DNA of 12,834 bases from Cyanobacteriota bacterium (lineage in GTDB: Bacteria; Cyanobacteriota; Cyanobacteriia; Phormidesmidales; Phormidesmidaceae). The stretch is from assembly GCA_027619675.1 (NCBI GenBank), contig JAQCHG010000007.1, forward strand, positions 1-12,834, written 5' to 3'. The translations under genes were made by a program, and so were the position numbers. Positions within the stretch are counted from its first letter, which is position 1, and each line of letters starts with the position of its first letter. Shown here in pieces: positions 1 to 9,200 of the stretch. Under the pieces are notes generated by a model. That model was not told the DNA's origin. It searched no databases and saw nothing but the letters and a program-made list of their open reading frames with translations.

Positions 1-2587
1 TGGGCAGGGGGGGGCAGAGCGGGGGGGTATCGGTCTCTGGCTCGGGGGTGGGTGGGGCAGTGGTGAGCCAGGTTAACTGGAGATGCTTGGCCAGGAGGGC
101 CAACAGGTGATCGGCGTCGATGGGCTTGGGCAAACAGTCGTCACCGCTGAGATCGCGGACCGCTGCCTGTTCTTGCTGGGACACCGAAGCGGAGGAAATC
201 AGCACCGGCAACTGCGCCAGGTCTGGGGTTTGCCGCATCCGTTGGAGGCAGCCATAGCCATCCAAACCCGGCAGGTTTAAATCTAGGATGACCAAATCGG
301 GGCGCTGGTCTGCCATCGCCGCCAGGGCCGCCTCGCCGCTGTCCGCCTCCTGGACGCTGAACCCCAGGGGTTCCAGGAGGTTCACCAACACCGAACGGTT
401 TTCCCAACGATCGTCCACCACCAAAATCTGGCGACGGGCACCCTCATAACCCACAATTTGCTGGCGAAGTAGGGGCAGGGGCAGTTCCTCTGGGCTGGTT
501 AGGGGGAGGGTCACCATGAAGGAAAATTCACTGCCCTGACCCACAACACTCTGGACCCGAAGCGTGCCCCCCATCAGGGTGACAAGCCGCTGGCTAATGG
601 CCAGCCCCAACCCGGTGCCCGCCTGCTGGCGGTGGCGATCGCCCACCTGCTCAAAGGCTTGGAACAGCTTGGCGCGATCGGCCTCAGCAATGCCGACCCC
701 CGTATCGATGACCTGAAACAACAGGGAAGCCTCGGTGTCGGTCAGGTTCACGCCCTCCACCTGGAGGGTGACCGTGCCCGTGTCGGTGAACTTCACCCCA
801 TTGCCCATCAGATTGAGCAACACCTGGCGTAGGCGCTTTTCATCCACTCGCACCCCAATGGGCAGTCGGGAACTGGGCTGATATCGGCACTCAAGGCCCT
901 TCGCCTGGGCAGGGATGGCGCACAGGGCCACCACCCCTTGCAGAAGGGCGGGTAAATGGGTAGGTTGGGCCAGCAGGTCTAGGCGGCGGGCCTCAATCTT
1001 CGAGAGATCGAGGATGTCGTTGATCAGGGTCAGGAGGTGGTTGCCGCTTTGGTAAATGGTTTCCAGGCCCCGCAGCACTTTGGCGGGCAAGGTTTGAGTC
1101 CGCAGCAGAATTTGGGCATAGCCCAAAATCCCGTTTAGGGGTGTGCGGAGTTCATGGCTGATGTTGGCCAAAAACTCACTTTTGGCTTGGCTGGCGCTAT
1201 CCGCCTCTTCCTTGGCGATCTGGAGGGCCAGGGTGCGTTCTGCCACCCGAGCCTCTAAGGTTTCGTTGAGGGTTTTTAAGTCTGCATTGGCCGCCGATAG
1301 GGCCTGAAAGGAGCCCTGGAGTTTGGTGGCCATGGCGTTAAAGGTGCGCCCCAGCACGTTGATTTCGTGGATGGCGCTGGGTTGGGCATGGGCGGTTAAA
1401 TCCCCCGTGGCCAGCCGTTCGGAGGTGGCCACTAGGCTCAAAACCGATGTGTTGATTTGCTGGGCCGTGTAGGTACCCAAGGCGATCGCCACCAGCAGCG
1501 CCACCAAGCAAAGCATTACCGTATTGCGGGTGTTGCGATGGATCTGGGCCATGAAGTCCGATTGGGGCCCCACCCCCCCCCCCCGCCAATCTAGGCCGTA
1601 GGGATCCCGCCAGGGGGTGACGAGGGCAAAATGGCGATCGCCATCCCTTTGAAATTCAAACTTTTGGACCGTCTCAATATCACCAAAGGCTTCGGGAAAT
1701 TCAGCGTCTAGAAATTGGGCCGTCTGGCGAATTAATCTGTCCTCTGAAGCGTCTGCTTTTAAGCGTTGGGCGGTGCCGTCCACTAAGATATAGGGCAGCT
1801 CTATGGCAGAACTGGCCACCAAATCGCCATTGGCTTCGACCACAAACACGCGGGCATTGGGGCTTAACTTGAGGGATTCTAAAAAGTCGTCGATGTAGTC
1901 TAGGACCAAATCCACCGCGATGATGCCCACATATTCGCCATCCGTCTGATAGATAGGAGCAATCAGAGAAGCTGCGATAATTTCTTCAGAATCTGACCAG
2001 GGATGAATGTGGCTCCACGTGGTTTCTTTCGTCCCTAGGCTTTCAATATAGGATGCTTCTGACAGGGGATCATATTCATAGGGTTCTACCGCGATCGGCA
2101 CCCCTTGTTCATCGAGCACAAAGGAATGGGTGAGGGGATCGATGTCTGTTTCTAAGTGGTCAATATAAATGTTGGGATCATTGGCCCCCCAATAGCCTGC
2201 CCCGACGTAATCACCCTGGGCAGAGGTGAAATAGACATAGCTCACCCCAAAGATGTTTACCTGCTGGTAAAATAAGTTTCCAGTTTCCTCAAAATCCTCA
2301 AGATCTAGGACGCCTTGCTCTAGCGCCGCCACATTTAGTTCAACCACCTGGGCCGCATTTTCAACGTATTGATCTAGCCTTTGATCGACTCGATTGGTCA
2401 CCTCATCCATGAGTTGGTTGACCACGTCGGCGATCGCCTGCTGCCCGTTCCGAATGGACAACCACCCGGTAATGCCCACCGCAGCGGTGATTTCCAGCAG
2501 GAATGGAATGATTAAAATCAACCGCAGGGGCAGCGTTCGGGTGACGGGGCGGGCTGCCCCCTTTGGAGCCGAAGACTTCATAGGCAT
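1..2587 (-). CDS. dCache-HAMP-HisKA-HATPase-REC hybrid histidine kinase (3' end outside window)
   Basis: This is a membrane-bound hybrid sensor kinase, expected to sense a periplasmic ligand, autophosphorylate on His and pass phosphate to its own receiver. The 862 visible codons are open to the left edge. Residues about 20-45 form the first membrane helix. About 50-345 is a dCache-type extracellular sensor ending in GLDW...PQSDFM, and 356-378 is the second helix. A HAMP linker and coiled coil follow. The H-box is [10 protein letters not shown] (H478), with N-box N596 and G1 box DTGVGI (D628). The receiver has acidic pair D725/D726, phospho-acceptor D769 and lysine K821. The visible end is a Pro/Thr-rich linker, so a tail or another domain probably follows. 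The ATG at 2587 is the first start after an in-frame stop and has GGAG eight bases upstream; a second ATG at 2581 is spaced worse. It lies 15 bases after the GAF hybrid kinase, whose core it closely resembles. Residues 335-340 (RGGGVG) look abnormal. Family assignment is firm; the ligand is unknown. Confidence 0.93.
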   Translation of the reverse strand, partial: MPMKSSAPKGAARPVTRTLPLRLILIIPFLLEITAAVGITGWLSIRNGQQAIADVVNQLMDEVTNRVDQRLDQYVENAAQVVELNVAALEQGVLDLEDFEETGNLFYQQVNIFGVSYVYFTSAQGDYVGAGYWGANDPNIYIDHLETDIDPLTHSFVLDEQGVPIAVEPYEYDPLSEASYIESLGTKETTWSHIHPWSDSEEIIAASLIAPIYQTDGEYVGIIAVDLVLDYIDDFLESLKLSPNARVFVVEANGDLVASSAIELPYILVDGTAQRLKADASEDRLIRQTAQFLDAEFPEAFGDIETVQKFEFQRDGDRHFALVTPWRDPYGLDWRGGGVGPQSDFMAQIHRNTRNTVMLCLVALLVAIALGTYTAQQINTSVLSLVATSERLATGDLTAHAQPSAIHEINVLGRTFNAMATKLQGSFQALSAANADLKTLNETLEARVAERTLALQIAKEEADSASQAKSEFLANISHELRTPLNGILGYAQILLRTQTLPAKVLRGLETIYQSGNHLLTLINDILDLSKIEARRLDLLAQPTHLPALLQGVVALCAIPAQAKGLECRYQPSSRLPIGVRVDEKRLRQVLLNLMGNGVKFTDTGTVTLQVEGVNLTDTEASLLFQVIDTGVGIAEADRAKLFQAFEQVGDRHRQQAGTGLGLAISQRLVTLMGGTLRVQSVVGQGSEFSFMVTLPLTSPEELPLPLLRQQIVGYEGARRQILVVDDRWENRSVLVNLLEPLGFSVQEADSGEAALAAMADQRPDLVILDLNLPGLDGYGCLQRMRQTPDLAQLPVLISSASVSQQEQAAVRDLSGDDCLPKPIDADHLLALLAKHLQLTWLTTAPPTPEPETDTPPLCPPLP
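1573..1584 (-). other. 12-G coding homopolymer in the dCache sensor
   Basis: Twelve consecutive C on the + strand are read as G on the coding strand. They give Arg-Gly-Gly-Gly and the first base of the next Val codon, just before the second membrane helix. The frame is intact on both sides: GLDW precedes it and PQSDFM follows. Cyanobacterial dCache proteins that I recall have a hydrophobic strand of the same length here (GLDWLIVVVVPESDFM). Long G runs are prone to slippage and base-calling error. Confidence 0.9.
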
Positions 2588-2595
2588 AGGGAGGG

Positions 2596-2599
2596 CTCC
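2596..2599 (-). promoter_or_regulatory. Ribosome binding site of the dCache hybrid kinase
   Basis: GGAG lies eight bases before the ATG at 2587, inside the 15-base spacer after the upstream gene's TAG. It decides in favour of the 2587 ATG over the in-frame ATG at 2581. The tight spacing fits translational coupling with the upstream kinase. Confidence 0.6.
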
Positions 2600-2602
2600 A
2601 GT

Positions 2603-4690
2603 CTAATCAAGGGCATGGGGGGAGAGGGGACGGTCCGCCAGTTGGAGCCGCAGCCAATCTTCAATTTCCTCCACCTGAAATTGGCTGGCGAGGTGCAGCA
2701 ACGGGGTGACAAAGGGAGCATAGCGATCGCCCTGGGCCAATAACGCGTTCAGGGCTTCCCGTAGGACCTTAATATCACCAGCCTGGGCTTTATTGAAGAG
2801 ATCGATTAGCACGGCGGGATCCGGCAACATCACCGCCGTTGGCCTCGGTAAAACCGCTTGGTCCGGCCCGAGGGACTGATCAAACACCCAGGTAATGGGC
2901 AAATATTGCGGGAGTAATTCAAACAATTGATGGGCATCCACGGGCTTGGTCAAAAAAGCATCTCCCCCCTGGTCAAGGGCCGCCTGCTGATCATGGGAAG
3001 AAACGGATGCTGAGGACACAATGATGGGCAGACTTCGCCAGGTGGGATGGCGACGCACCGCTTGTATAAACCCATAGCCATCCATCACGGGCATCACCAG
3101 ATCCGTAATCACCAAATCCGGGGGCTCGGTTGCCATCATGGCCAAGGCGACTTGGCCGTTGTCTGCTTCCCTCACGGTAAAGCCCAAGGGTTGCAGCAAA
3201 TTCACCAGCACTGACCGATTTTCCCAGCGATCGTCCACCACCAAAAGGTTGCACCGCCGGGGCTTGGGGGTGGCGGCATCCAGGCGTTTATACCCCACCA
3301 GTCTTTGGGTGTCCTTCAGTTGATACCGTTGGGTGGTCCAATCGTCACTGAGGGGCAGTGTCACGGTGAAAAAGAATTCGCTCCCTTGCCCCAGTTCACT
3401 CCGCACTTGAATTTTGCTGCCCATGAGGGCAAGAATCCGCTGGCTAATGGCTAACCCTAAACCCGTGCCCTCAACATTGCGGTGGCGATCGCCCACCTGC
3501 TCAAAAGCTTGAAACAGTTGGGGCAGTTTCTCCGCTGGGATACCAATGCCGGAGTCCAGAACCGTAAAGCGGAGGATGACCGCCGCCGCCGTCCCTTCAA
3601 GTACCTCTACCCGCAGGCTTACCCCCCCCCTATCGGTAAACTTAACGGCGTTGCCCACGAGGTTAATCAGCACTTGGCGCAGGCGTTTTTCATCGACAAC
3701 CACCCCGGCGGGCAGTTGTTCGCTGGGATGGTAATCAAACCCAATTCCCTTCTGATCCGCACGGATGCGACAAATCTCTACTATCCCCTGCAAAAAGGAG
3801 GGTAAATGGAGGGCGGTGGGGTTGAGTTCTAGTTTGCGGGCCTCAATTTTGGCTAGATCAAGAATGTCATTGATCAGGGTCAGCAGGTGAGCCCCACACT
3901 GGTGAATAATTTCCGCCCCGCGGCGATCGGTGTCAACGATGTGGGGCGATCGCTGCAAAATTTGGGCATAGCCTAAAATGCCGTTGAGGGGGGTCCGCAA
4001 CTCGTGGCTCATGTTAGCTAAAAACTCGCTTTTGGCATGGCTGGCCTTTTCTGCGGTGTCCTTAGCCTGTTGCAGTTCTAAGGTGCGTAGGGCAATGCGC
4101 TGCTCTAGGGTTTCATTTAGTTGCTTTAATTGGCTCTCAAGCCGGCGCTGACCCACGGCAGCACCGATGCTCCCGGCCATTGCCATCAGGGTGGCCTTAG
4201 TGGCAGAGTCCCATACCCGTTCTTGATGGCAATCATCGAAGCCAATGAAGCCCCAAAAATCCTCTCGAATAGCAATGGGTGCGACCAAGATGGACAAAAT
4301 TCCTTGGGGTTCTAAGAGCGATTGCTCTGTATCCGGAAAGGTCTTAATCAGCCCTAAAATCGGCTCGCCCCGAGACAGGGTCTGGTACCAGCGCGGTAGT
4401 ATGGTTGGATAGGACAGATTTTGCAGTTCTGGGTTATCAATTTCAGGGATGACACCATCCGCCACCCATTCCCATCTTTGACTGCTCACGGGTTCCCCGG
4501 TCTGGGGATGTTCATGGTTCTCAAAGATGTAGATGCGATCAACATCCATCGCAGTGCCCAAGATTGCCAAGGCGGATTGGATTGCTTCATAGGGATCCGC
4601 CACCGTTAGCAATTGATTCGACGCGATCGCGACCCCCTCCAATAGGGAGTGACTGGATGAATTCATAGCTGTCTGACGACCTGGGGACAT
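2603..4690 (-). CDS. GAF-HisKA-HATPase-REC hybrid histidine kinase
   Basis: This is a cytosolic hybrid kinase of about 695 residues with no membrane segment. Numbered from the ATG at 4690, a GAF domain spans about 16-180 and a coiled-coil signalling helix about 184-222. The HisKA domain has [10 protein letters not shown] (phospho-His H229). The HATPase has N-box N347, G1 DSGIGI and G2 GTGLGLAIS. The receiver has D486/D487, phospho-acceptor D530 in TDLVMP, and K582. After it, 622-681 is an amphipathic helical tail of a kind often seen after receivers in cyanobacterial hybrid kinases. GAF domains commonly bind tetrapyrroles or nucleotides; I see no clear bilin-attachment Cys, so the ligand is unknown. 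The start is uncertain: the frame is open from a TGA at 4720-4718, with TTG at 4708 and ATGs at 4690 and 4666, none with a convincing Shine-Dalgarno. I prefer an ATG. Its kinase and receiver are near-duplicates of the next gene. Confidence 0.93.
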   Translation of the reverse strand: MSPGRQTAMNSSSHSLLEGVAIASNQLLTVADPYEAIQSALAILGTAMDVDRIYIFENHEHPQTGEPVSSQRWEWVADGVIPEIDNPELQNLSYPTILPRWYQTLSRGEPILGLIKTFPDTEQSLLEPQGILSILVAPIAIREDFWGFIGFDDCHQERVWDSATKATLMAMAGSIGAAVGQRRLESQLKQLNETLEQRIALRTLELQQAKDTAEKASHAKSEFLANMSHELRTPLNGILGYAQILQRSPHIVDTDRRGAEIIHQCGAHLLTLINDILDLAKIEARKLELNPTALHLPSFLQGIVEICRIRADQKGIGFDYHPSEQLPAGVVVDEKRLRQVLINLVGNAVKFTDRGGVSLRVEVLEGTAAAVILRFTVLDSGIGIPAEKLPQLFQAFEQVGDRHRNVEGTGLGLAISQRILALMGSKIQVRSELGQGSEFFFTVTLPLSDDWTTQRYQLKDTQRLVGYKRLDAATPKPRRCNLLVVDDRWENRSVLVNLLQPLGFTVREADNGQVALAMMATEPPDLVITDLVMPVMDGYGFIQAVRRHPTWRSLPIIVSSASVSSHDQQAALDQGGDAFLTKPVDAHQLFELLPQYLPITWVFDQSLGPDQAVLPRPTAVMLPDPAVLIDLFNKAQAGDIKVLREALNALLAQGDRYAPFVTPLLHLASQFQVEEIEDWLRLQLADRPLSPHALD

Positions 4691-4778
4691 GGACGAAAGA
4701 GAATCCAAAACATTAATTCAAGCAAGCAGCCATTGTCGGTATCAAATACTCTGCCCAATCGGCATAAGAGGCTCCCCC
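4691..4778. other. Short intergenic gap between two kinase genes
   Basis: These 88 bases separate the REC-first kinase stop from the GAF kinase ATG. If the TTG at 4708 is the true start, the gap is 70 bases. I see no convincing terminator hairpin, promoter pair or Shine-Dalgarno, so co-transcription is the simplest reading. Confidence 0.5.
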
Positions 4779-6056
4779 CTAATCGGTCTGGAGCGGTAAC
4801 TGGATCCGAAATTCTGTGCCCTCCCCCAGGGTGGATTTGAAGGTGAGGTGGCCCCCATGGTTTTCTTCGATGATTTGGCGGGCGATCGCTAACCCCAAGC
4901 CCGTTCCCTGACCAATGGCCTTGGTGGTGAACAAATACTCAAAGGCTTTGGCCTTGACCTCATCACTCATCCCTGCCCCGTTGTCCGAGATCACAATCTC
5001 AATCAGATTTTGATCCGCCAGAGTAATGGTTTTAATTGTAATTTTGGGGGCTGCCTCAGCGTCGGATGGCCCTTCATCAATGGCATCAATGGCATTGGCC
5101 AGCAAATTCATCAAGACCTGGTTGATTTGCCCCGGAAATCCCATCACCATGGGAACATCACCATAGTCTTTGACCACGTCGATTGGGGGACGTTCGCCTT
5201 GGGATTTGAGGCGAAACTTCAGAATTTGTAGGGTGTTGTCAATGCCCTCATGGAGATCCATCAGGACCTTATCGTTCAAATCTCGTCGGGCAAAGTTGCA
5301 GAGATTTTTGCTGATGCTGGCAATCCGAGCCGTGGCTTCGTTCATCGAGGTGAACAGTGTCGGCAAATCTTTAACGATGAACTCCAGATCGATTTCCTCA
5401 GCGTGCTCCTGAATGGCTGCGATCGCATCGGGATAATGCTGTTGATAGAGGGCCAAATGGGTCAATAAATCCCCCATATATTCCTTGATATTGGAGGTGC
5501 TGCCCCGGAGAAACCCAAGGGGATTATTGATGTCATGGGCCACCCCCGCCACCAAGTTGCCCATGGCCGACATTTTTTCCTGCTGAATCAATTGCAGCCG
5601 CGATTGTTGAAGCTGGGCCAGGGCCTTTTCCAGTTCCTGGGTACGGGCCACCACCTGTGCTTCTAGATTTTCTGTCAGGTGGTGTAATTGCAAGTGGGTT
5701 TTGACCCGCATCAGCACCTCTAACTCTTGGAAGGGCTTGCTGATGTAGTCCACCGCCCCGACGGAAAATCCCCGCACCATACTGCCAATATCCGACAGAG
5801 CGGAAATGAAAATGATCGGCACTGTGGCAAATTCTGGCATGGCTTTGATCTGCTGGCAGACGCTAAAGCCGTCCATATCCGGCATTTGAATGTCCAGCAA
5901 AATCAGGTCCGGCTGATAGGAGCGGAGCCGCTTCAGCGCCCGTTCACCACTGATGGCTCCGACCACGGTATAGCCTACTGATGACAGCATCTCTGTAATC
6001 ACTTCTAGGTTGGCGGGGGTATCATCCACCGCCAAAATCTGCGCTTCATTGATCAT
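4779..6056 (-). CDS. Receiver-first histidine kinase (REC-HisKA-HATPase)
   Basis: This is a 425-residue cytosolic protein without membrane segments. Its N-terminal receiver (about 5-122) has D11/D12, phospho-acceptor D55 in LLDIQMPDMDG and K107. A coiled coil (about 125-160) leads to the H-box GVAHDINNPLGF (H174). HATPase motifs are N321 in LLANAIDAI, D358-NGAG and GQGTGLGLA (382-390). About 145 residues separate H174 from the N-box, making a long dimerisation region with repeated helices. I recall this layout, with HDINNPL, from many cyanobacterial REC-kinases. Phosphorylation of D55 by another kinase probably controls the C-terminal kinase, so it can act as a relay element. The ATG at 6056 has AGGAGA nine bases upstream. 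The gene lies between the PAS-chain kinase and the GAF kinase, so it could receive phosphate from either; that is inference. The output partner is not in the window. Confidence 0.94.
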   Translation of the reverse strand: MINEAQILAVDDTPANLEVITEMLSSVGYTVVGAISGERALKRLRSYQPDLILLDIQMPDMDGFSVCQQIKAMPEFATVPIIFISALSDIGSMVRGFSVGAVDYISKPFQELEVLMRVKTHLQLHHLTENLEAQVVARTQELEKALAQLQQSRLQLIQQEKMSAMGNLVAGVAHDINNPLGFLRGSTSNIKEYMGDLLTHLALYQQHYPDAIAAIQEHAEEIDLEFIVKDLPTLFTSMNEATARIASISKNLCNFARRDLNDKVLMDLHEGIDNTLQILKFRLKSQGERPPIDVVKDYGDVPMVMGFPGQINQVLMNLLANAIDAIDEGPSDAEAAPKITIKTITLADQNLIEIVISDNGAGMSDEVKAKAFEYLFTTKAIGQGTGLGLAIARQIIEENHGGHLTFKSTLGEGTEFRIQLPLQTD

Positions 6057-6065
6057 CGATTGGGG

Positions 6066-6071
6066 TCTCCT
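6066..6071 (-). promoter_or_regulatory. Ribosome binding site of the REC-first kinase
   Basis: AGGAGA lies nine bases before the ATG at 6056, a strong match and good spacing. It is the best Shine-Dalgarno in the window and fixes this start. Confidence 0.75.
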
Positions 6072-6077
6072 GTAGAT

Positions 6078-6092
6078 AAAAAATCGTTTTTT
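6078..6092. repeat. A6/T6 palindrome before the REC-first kinase
   Basis: Six A and six T flank a three-base centre, giving an AT-rich inverted repeat in otherwise GC-rich DNA. It lies six bases upstream of the ribosome binding site. It could be an operator, a bent or melting-prone promoter element, or part of a weak terminator. Nothing in the sequence decides between these. Confidence 0.45.
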
Positions 6093-6129
6093 GAGCAGGT
6101 CAAAGGGGTCCGGGGGATGACGGCGGTAG

Positions 6130-6161
6130 GGGCCACAGGGCAGGGCTGCCCCTTGTGGCCC
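6130..6161. terminator. Strong GC hairpin after the PAS-chain kinase, possible terminator or mRNA element
   Basis: The arms GGGCCACA/TGTGGCCC (6130-6137 with 6154-6161) and GGGCAG/CTGCCC (6138-6143 with 6146-6151) form a stem of up to 14 pairs. There is a two-base bulge at 6152-6153; a real loop would open a few of the inner pairs. On the transcribed minus strand it starts 40 bases after the kinase stop. No U-run follows directly; the nearest T6 is about 40 bases further. It may attenuate transcription, stabilise the upstream message, or terminate imperfectly, which would split the cluster into two units. Confidence 0.45.
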
Positions 6162-6201
6162 ACACTGGCCACGATTGCCAACTAGGCCAATATCCCCATT
6201 T

Positions 6202-9200
6202 CTAGTGGGGGGCTAAAGCGGTTTGCACCAAGTCCATCAAAATTTCGTATTGAAACTCTTGGATGTGGTGGGTGAGGGTGGCACCTAAGGGGGCATGGGT
6301 TGGGGGCAGGGCCTGCACCAGGGCGATCATGTCCTCTTGGTGGAGGCGAATCAGCGCCTCGTAGAAGTCATGGAGCCAGGTGGAGGGTAGACCCTCCAGA
6401 TCCACGGGTTTGGGGGGGGAAAGGGGGGGCGGGGGCATGGCCGCCATGGGCTCGTAGTCGTACTGGACTCCGAGCTGTTCGCCCACAAGCTGGGGCACCT
6501 CATCCACCTGGATCGGTTTTCGGAGCACCGCATCACAGCCCGCACTGAGGGCAGACGGATAGTTGCTGGCCAGCAGACCAGCGGTGAGGGCAATGATTTG
6601 GGTGCGGGGCGGCACCGCTGGGGTGACGCCCAAGATGGCCCCATGGATTTGCTCCTGCTCGCGGATCTGGCGCGTCACCGTCAGACCATCCATATCTGGC
6701 ATCCGAATGTCCATAAAGATCAGGTGGGGCCGCCAGGTTTCCCATTGCTTGAGGGCAGCGGTGCCGTCACAGGCGGTTTGCACCTCAAAGCCCAGGCTGA
6801 GCAGGCAGGTTTTGAGCAGCAGACGGCTGGCCCAATCGTCTTCGGCGATGAGAATGCGGTAGGGGGGTTGCCCAGGGGCGATCGCGATGGGCCGTTGGGT
6901 GGGATGGGGGTCGATCGGCAGGGGGGTATCGATCACCGTGATCGGCCAGTGGACCAGGAAGGTGGAGCCGACCCCCGGCTGACTGCGGAAGGTCAACCTT
7001 CCCCCCACCAGCCGCACAAACTCTTGGCTAATGGGCAACCCCAGCCCCGTCCCCTCTTGGGTCTTGCGACCACTGGCGGTCTGCACAAAGGGGGCAAACA
7101 GCAGGTCATGTTCCGCCGGGTCGATGCCGCACCCGGTGTCGTGGACCTGAAAACACAGGGTCGCTTGGGGGTTGGGATCACCGACACCGGGGGCGGGATC
7201 TTCGAGCCCAACCGTGAGGGTCACCGCCCCCTGGTGGGTGAACTTAATGGCATTGCTCAACAGGTTGAGGAGGACTTGCCGTAGCTTTAGGCCATCGGTG
7301 TGGATGGCGGCGGGCACCTCCGGCGGGCAAGAGACGGTAAAGGTGAGGCCCTTGGTTTCGGCCTTGAGCCGCAACATGGCGTTGAGGCTGTCCAACAGTT
7401 GGGGCAGGCTGACATCGGTGGTTTCGACGGTGACGCGCCCCGCCTCAATCTTCGACATTTCAAGAATGTCGTTGATCAGGGCCAGCAAATGCTCGCCGCT
7501 GCGGTTGATGATTTTCAATTCCTCCAACTGATGGGGGGCGAGGGTGGAGTCTTGGGTGAGCAGTTGGCTAAAGCCCAGGATGGCGTTGAGGGGGGTGCGC
7601 AATTCGTGGCTCATGTTGGCCAAAAAGATGCTCTTGGCGCGACTGGCCGCTTCGGCGGCATCCTTAGCCTCCACCAGTTCCGCCGTCCGTTGGGCCACCC
7701 GGTCTTCGAGTTCGGCATTGGCCTGCCGCAGGGCCTGCTCTGCCCGTTTGATGTCGCTGATGTCCCGCATGATGGTGGAGAAATATTCCACTGCCCCTGT
7801 GGTGTTGGTGTGGGCCAAAATTAACTGCGAGACGGGTATTTCCTGGCCCTCAGCGTTGAGTAGGGCCGTTTCGTCTACCCAAATGCCGACCTGTCGAGCC
7901 GTAGGCAGGCCCTCATGGTGCAGTTTCTCTAGCACCCAGGCGGGATAGTAGTGCTCGATGGGCACCTGGGGTACCGCCACATCCAGGGGCAACCCCCGGA
8001 TCAGTTTGGCCTGACGGTTATTCCACAGGGGCTGACCGTCTAGGGTCATGATGGCAATGTGGTCGGGGGCCGCCTCTAGGATGGCCAGGAGTCGGGCCTG
8101 TTCTTGCTCTAGGCGTTTGCGCTCGGTGATGTCTTTGGCCACCCCCGCCACCCGATGCAGGGCACCCGTTTCGTCGTAGACGGGGAAGGCGCGATCGTAA
8201 ATCCAGCGCACTTGGCCATCGGGGCGAAGGATGCGGTATTCCAGTTCCCAAGGGGTGACCGTTGACGTTAGGGGTTGGGGCGGGTTGACCAGGGGGCTGG
8301 CCAGCAGGGACGGCAGATCTTCTGGATGAACGGTGGACAGGAACTGGGGGTAGGTGATGTTGTCGGCAGGGCGGCCCCACACCTTGGCATAGGCGGGGCT
8401 GACGTAGAGCAGTTCACTGTTGAGGGTGGAGAGCCAAAAGACATCATCAATGTTTTCGGCAATCTGACGGAAGCGTTCTTCACTCTGGCGGAGGCTTTCT
8501 TCCGCTTGTTTGCGGGCGGTAATGTCGGTGACCACTCCAATTAAGGCAGGGCTGTCTCCGCTGGTGGCAGCGGTCAAGGTGCCCCAGACGGCGATCCAGC
8601 GCACTTGACCATCGAGGCGGCGGATGCGGTATTCCAGTTGGTAGGGGGCACCCGTGGTGAAGGTGGCGTGGATGGCGGCCTGGACTCGATCGAGGTCGTC
8701 GGGATGGATCAGGGACAAAAAGGCTTCCCGCTGGCCTGAAAAGGTACCCGGTGAAAAGCCAAAAATGGCTTCGGCCCGTGGGGACCAGCGCAGTTGTACG
8801 GGGTTGAGGCGACAGCTCCAGGTGCCCATGGCGGCGGCATCTAGGGCCAACTGTAGCCGCAGCCGCTCGGCCTGGAGATCGGCTTCTGCCCGTTTGCGAT
8901 CGCTAATATCCCGCACACAGGCTAAATACACCTGCCGATCCCCAAGGGACACTACTCGCGCCGAGACTTCGGCATCGAAGTAGTCATCGGTATTGAACCG
9001 TCGGCTCGGCCATTCGAAGGTGAGGGTGGCCCCCGCCTGGAGTTGCTGAAAGAGTTGGGGTATCTGGTCAACGGGGGCATGGGGGGCAGAAAAGTGCTCC
9101 ACCGTGGCCCCGATCAACTGCTCACGGGTGGCACCGTTGAGTTCTAGGGCGCGATCGTTGACATCCACCAGCACCCCATTCAAGTCGTGGATGAAAATGG

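Noticed and set aside
1338..1589. Frameshift at the G12 tract of the dCache kinase
   Set aside because: Reading through 12 G keeps the same frame from the dCache domain into the second membrane helix and HAMP, so no shift is needed.
3622..3630. Nine-C run in the GAF kinase as a second damaged tract
   Set aside because: It encodes FTDRGGVSL, a normal sequence for the loop after the N-box, so there is no sign of error.
6081..6105. Possible promoter on the minus strand with TTGACC as -35 before the REC-first kinase
   Set aside because: The only -10 candidates at suitable spacing match three of six bases, and the predicted transcript start would fall inside the ribosome binding site.
6193..6210. 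CCCCA/TGGGG-like inverted repeat over the stop of the PAS-chain kinase
   Set aside because: The arms are only about four to five bases, which is expected by chance in this G/C-rich sequence.
6598..7284. A 228-codon open frame on the + strand, and another of 167 codons at 9790-10293
   Set aside because: Both lie antisense to strongly supported kinase and PAS coding sequence. Their translations are low-complexity Gly/Gln/His-rich with no domain, as expected of GC-rich shadow frames.
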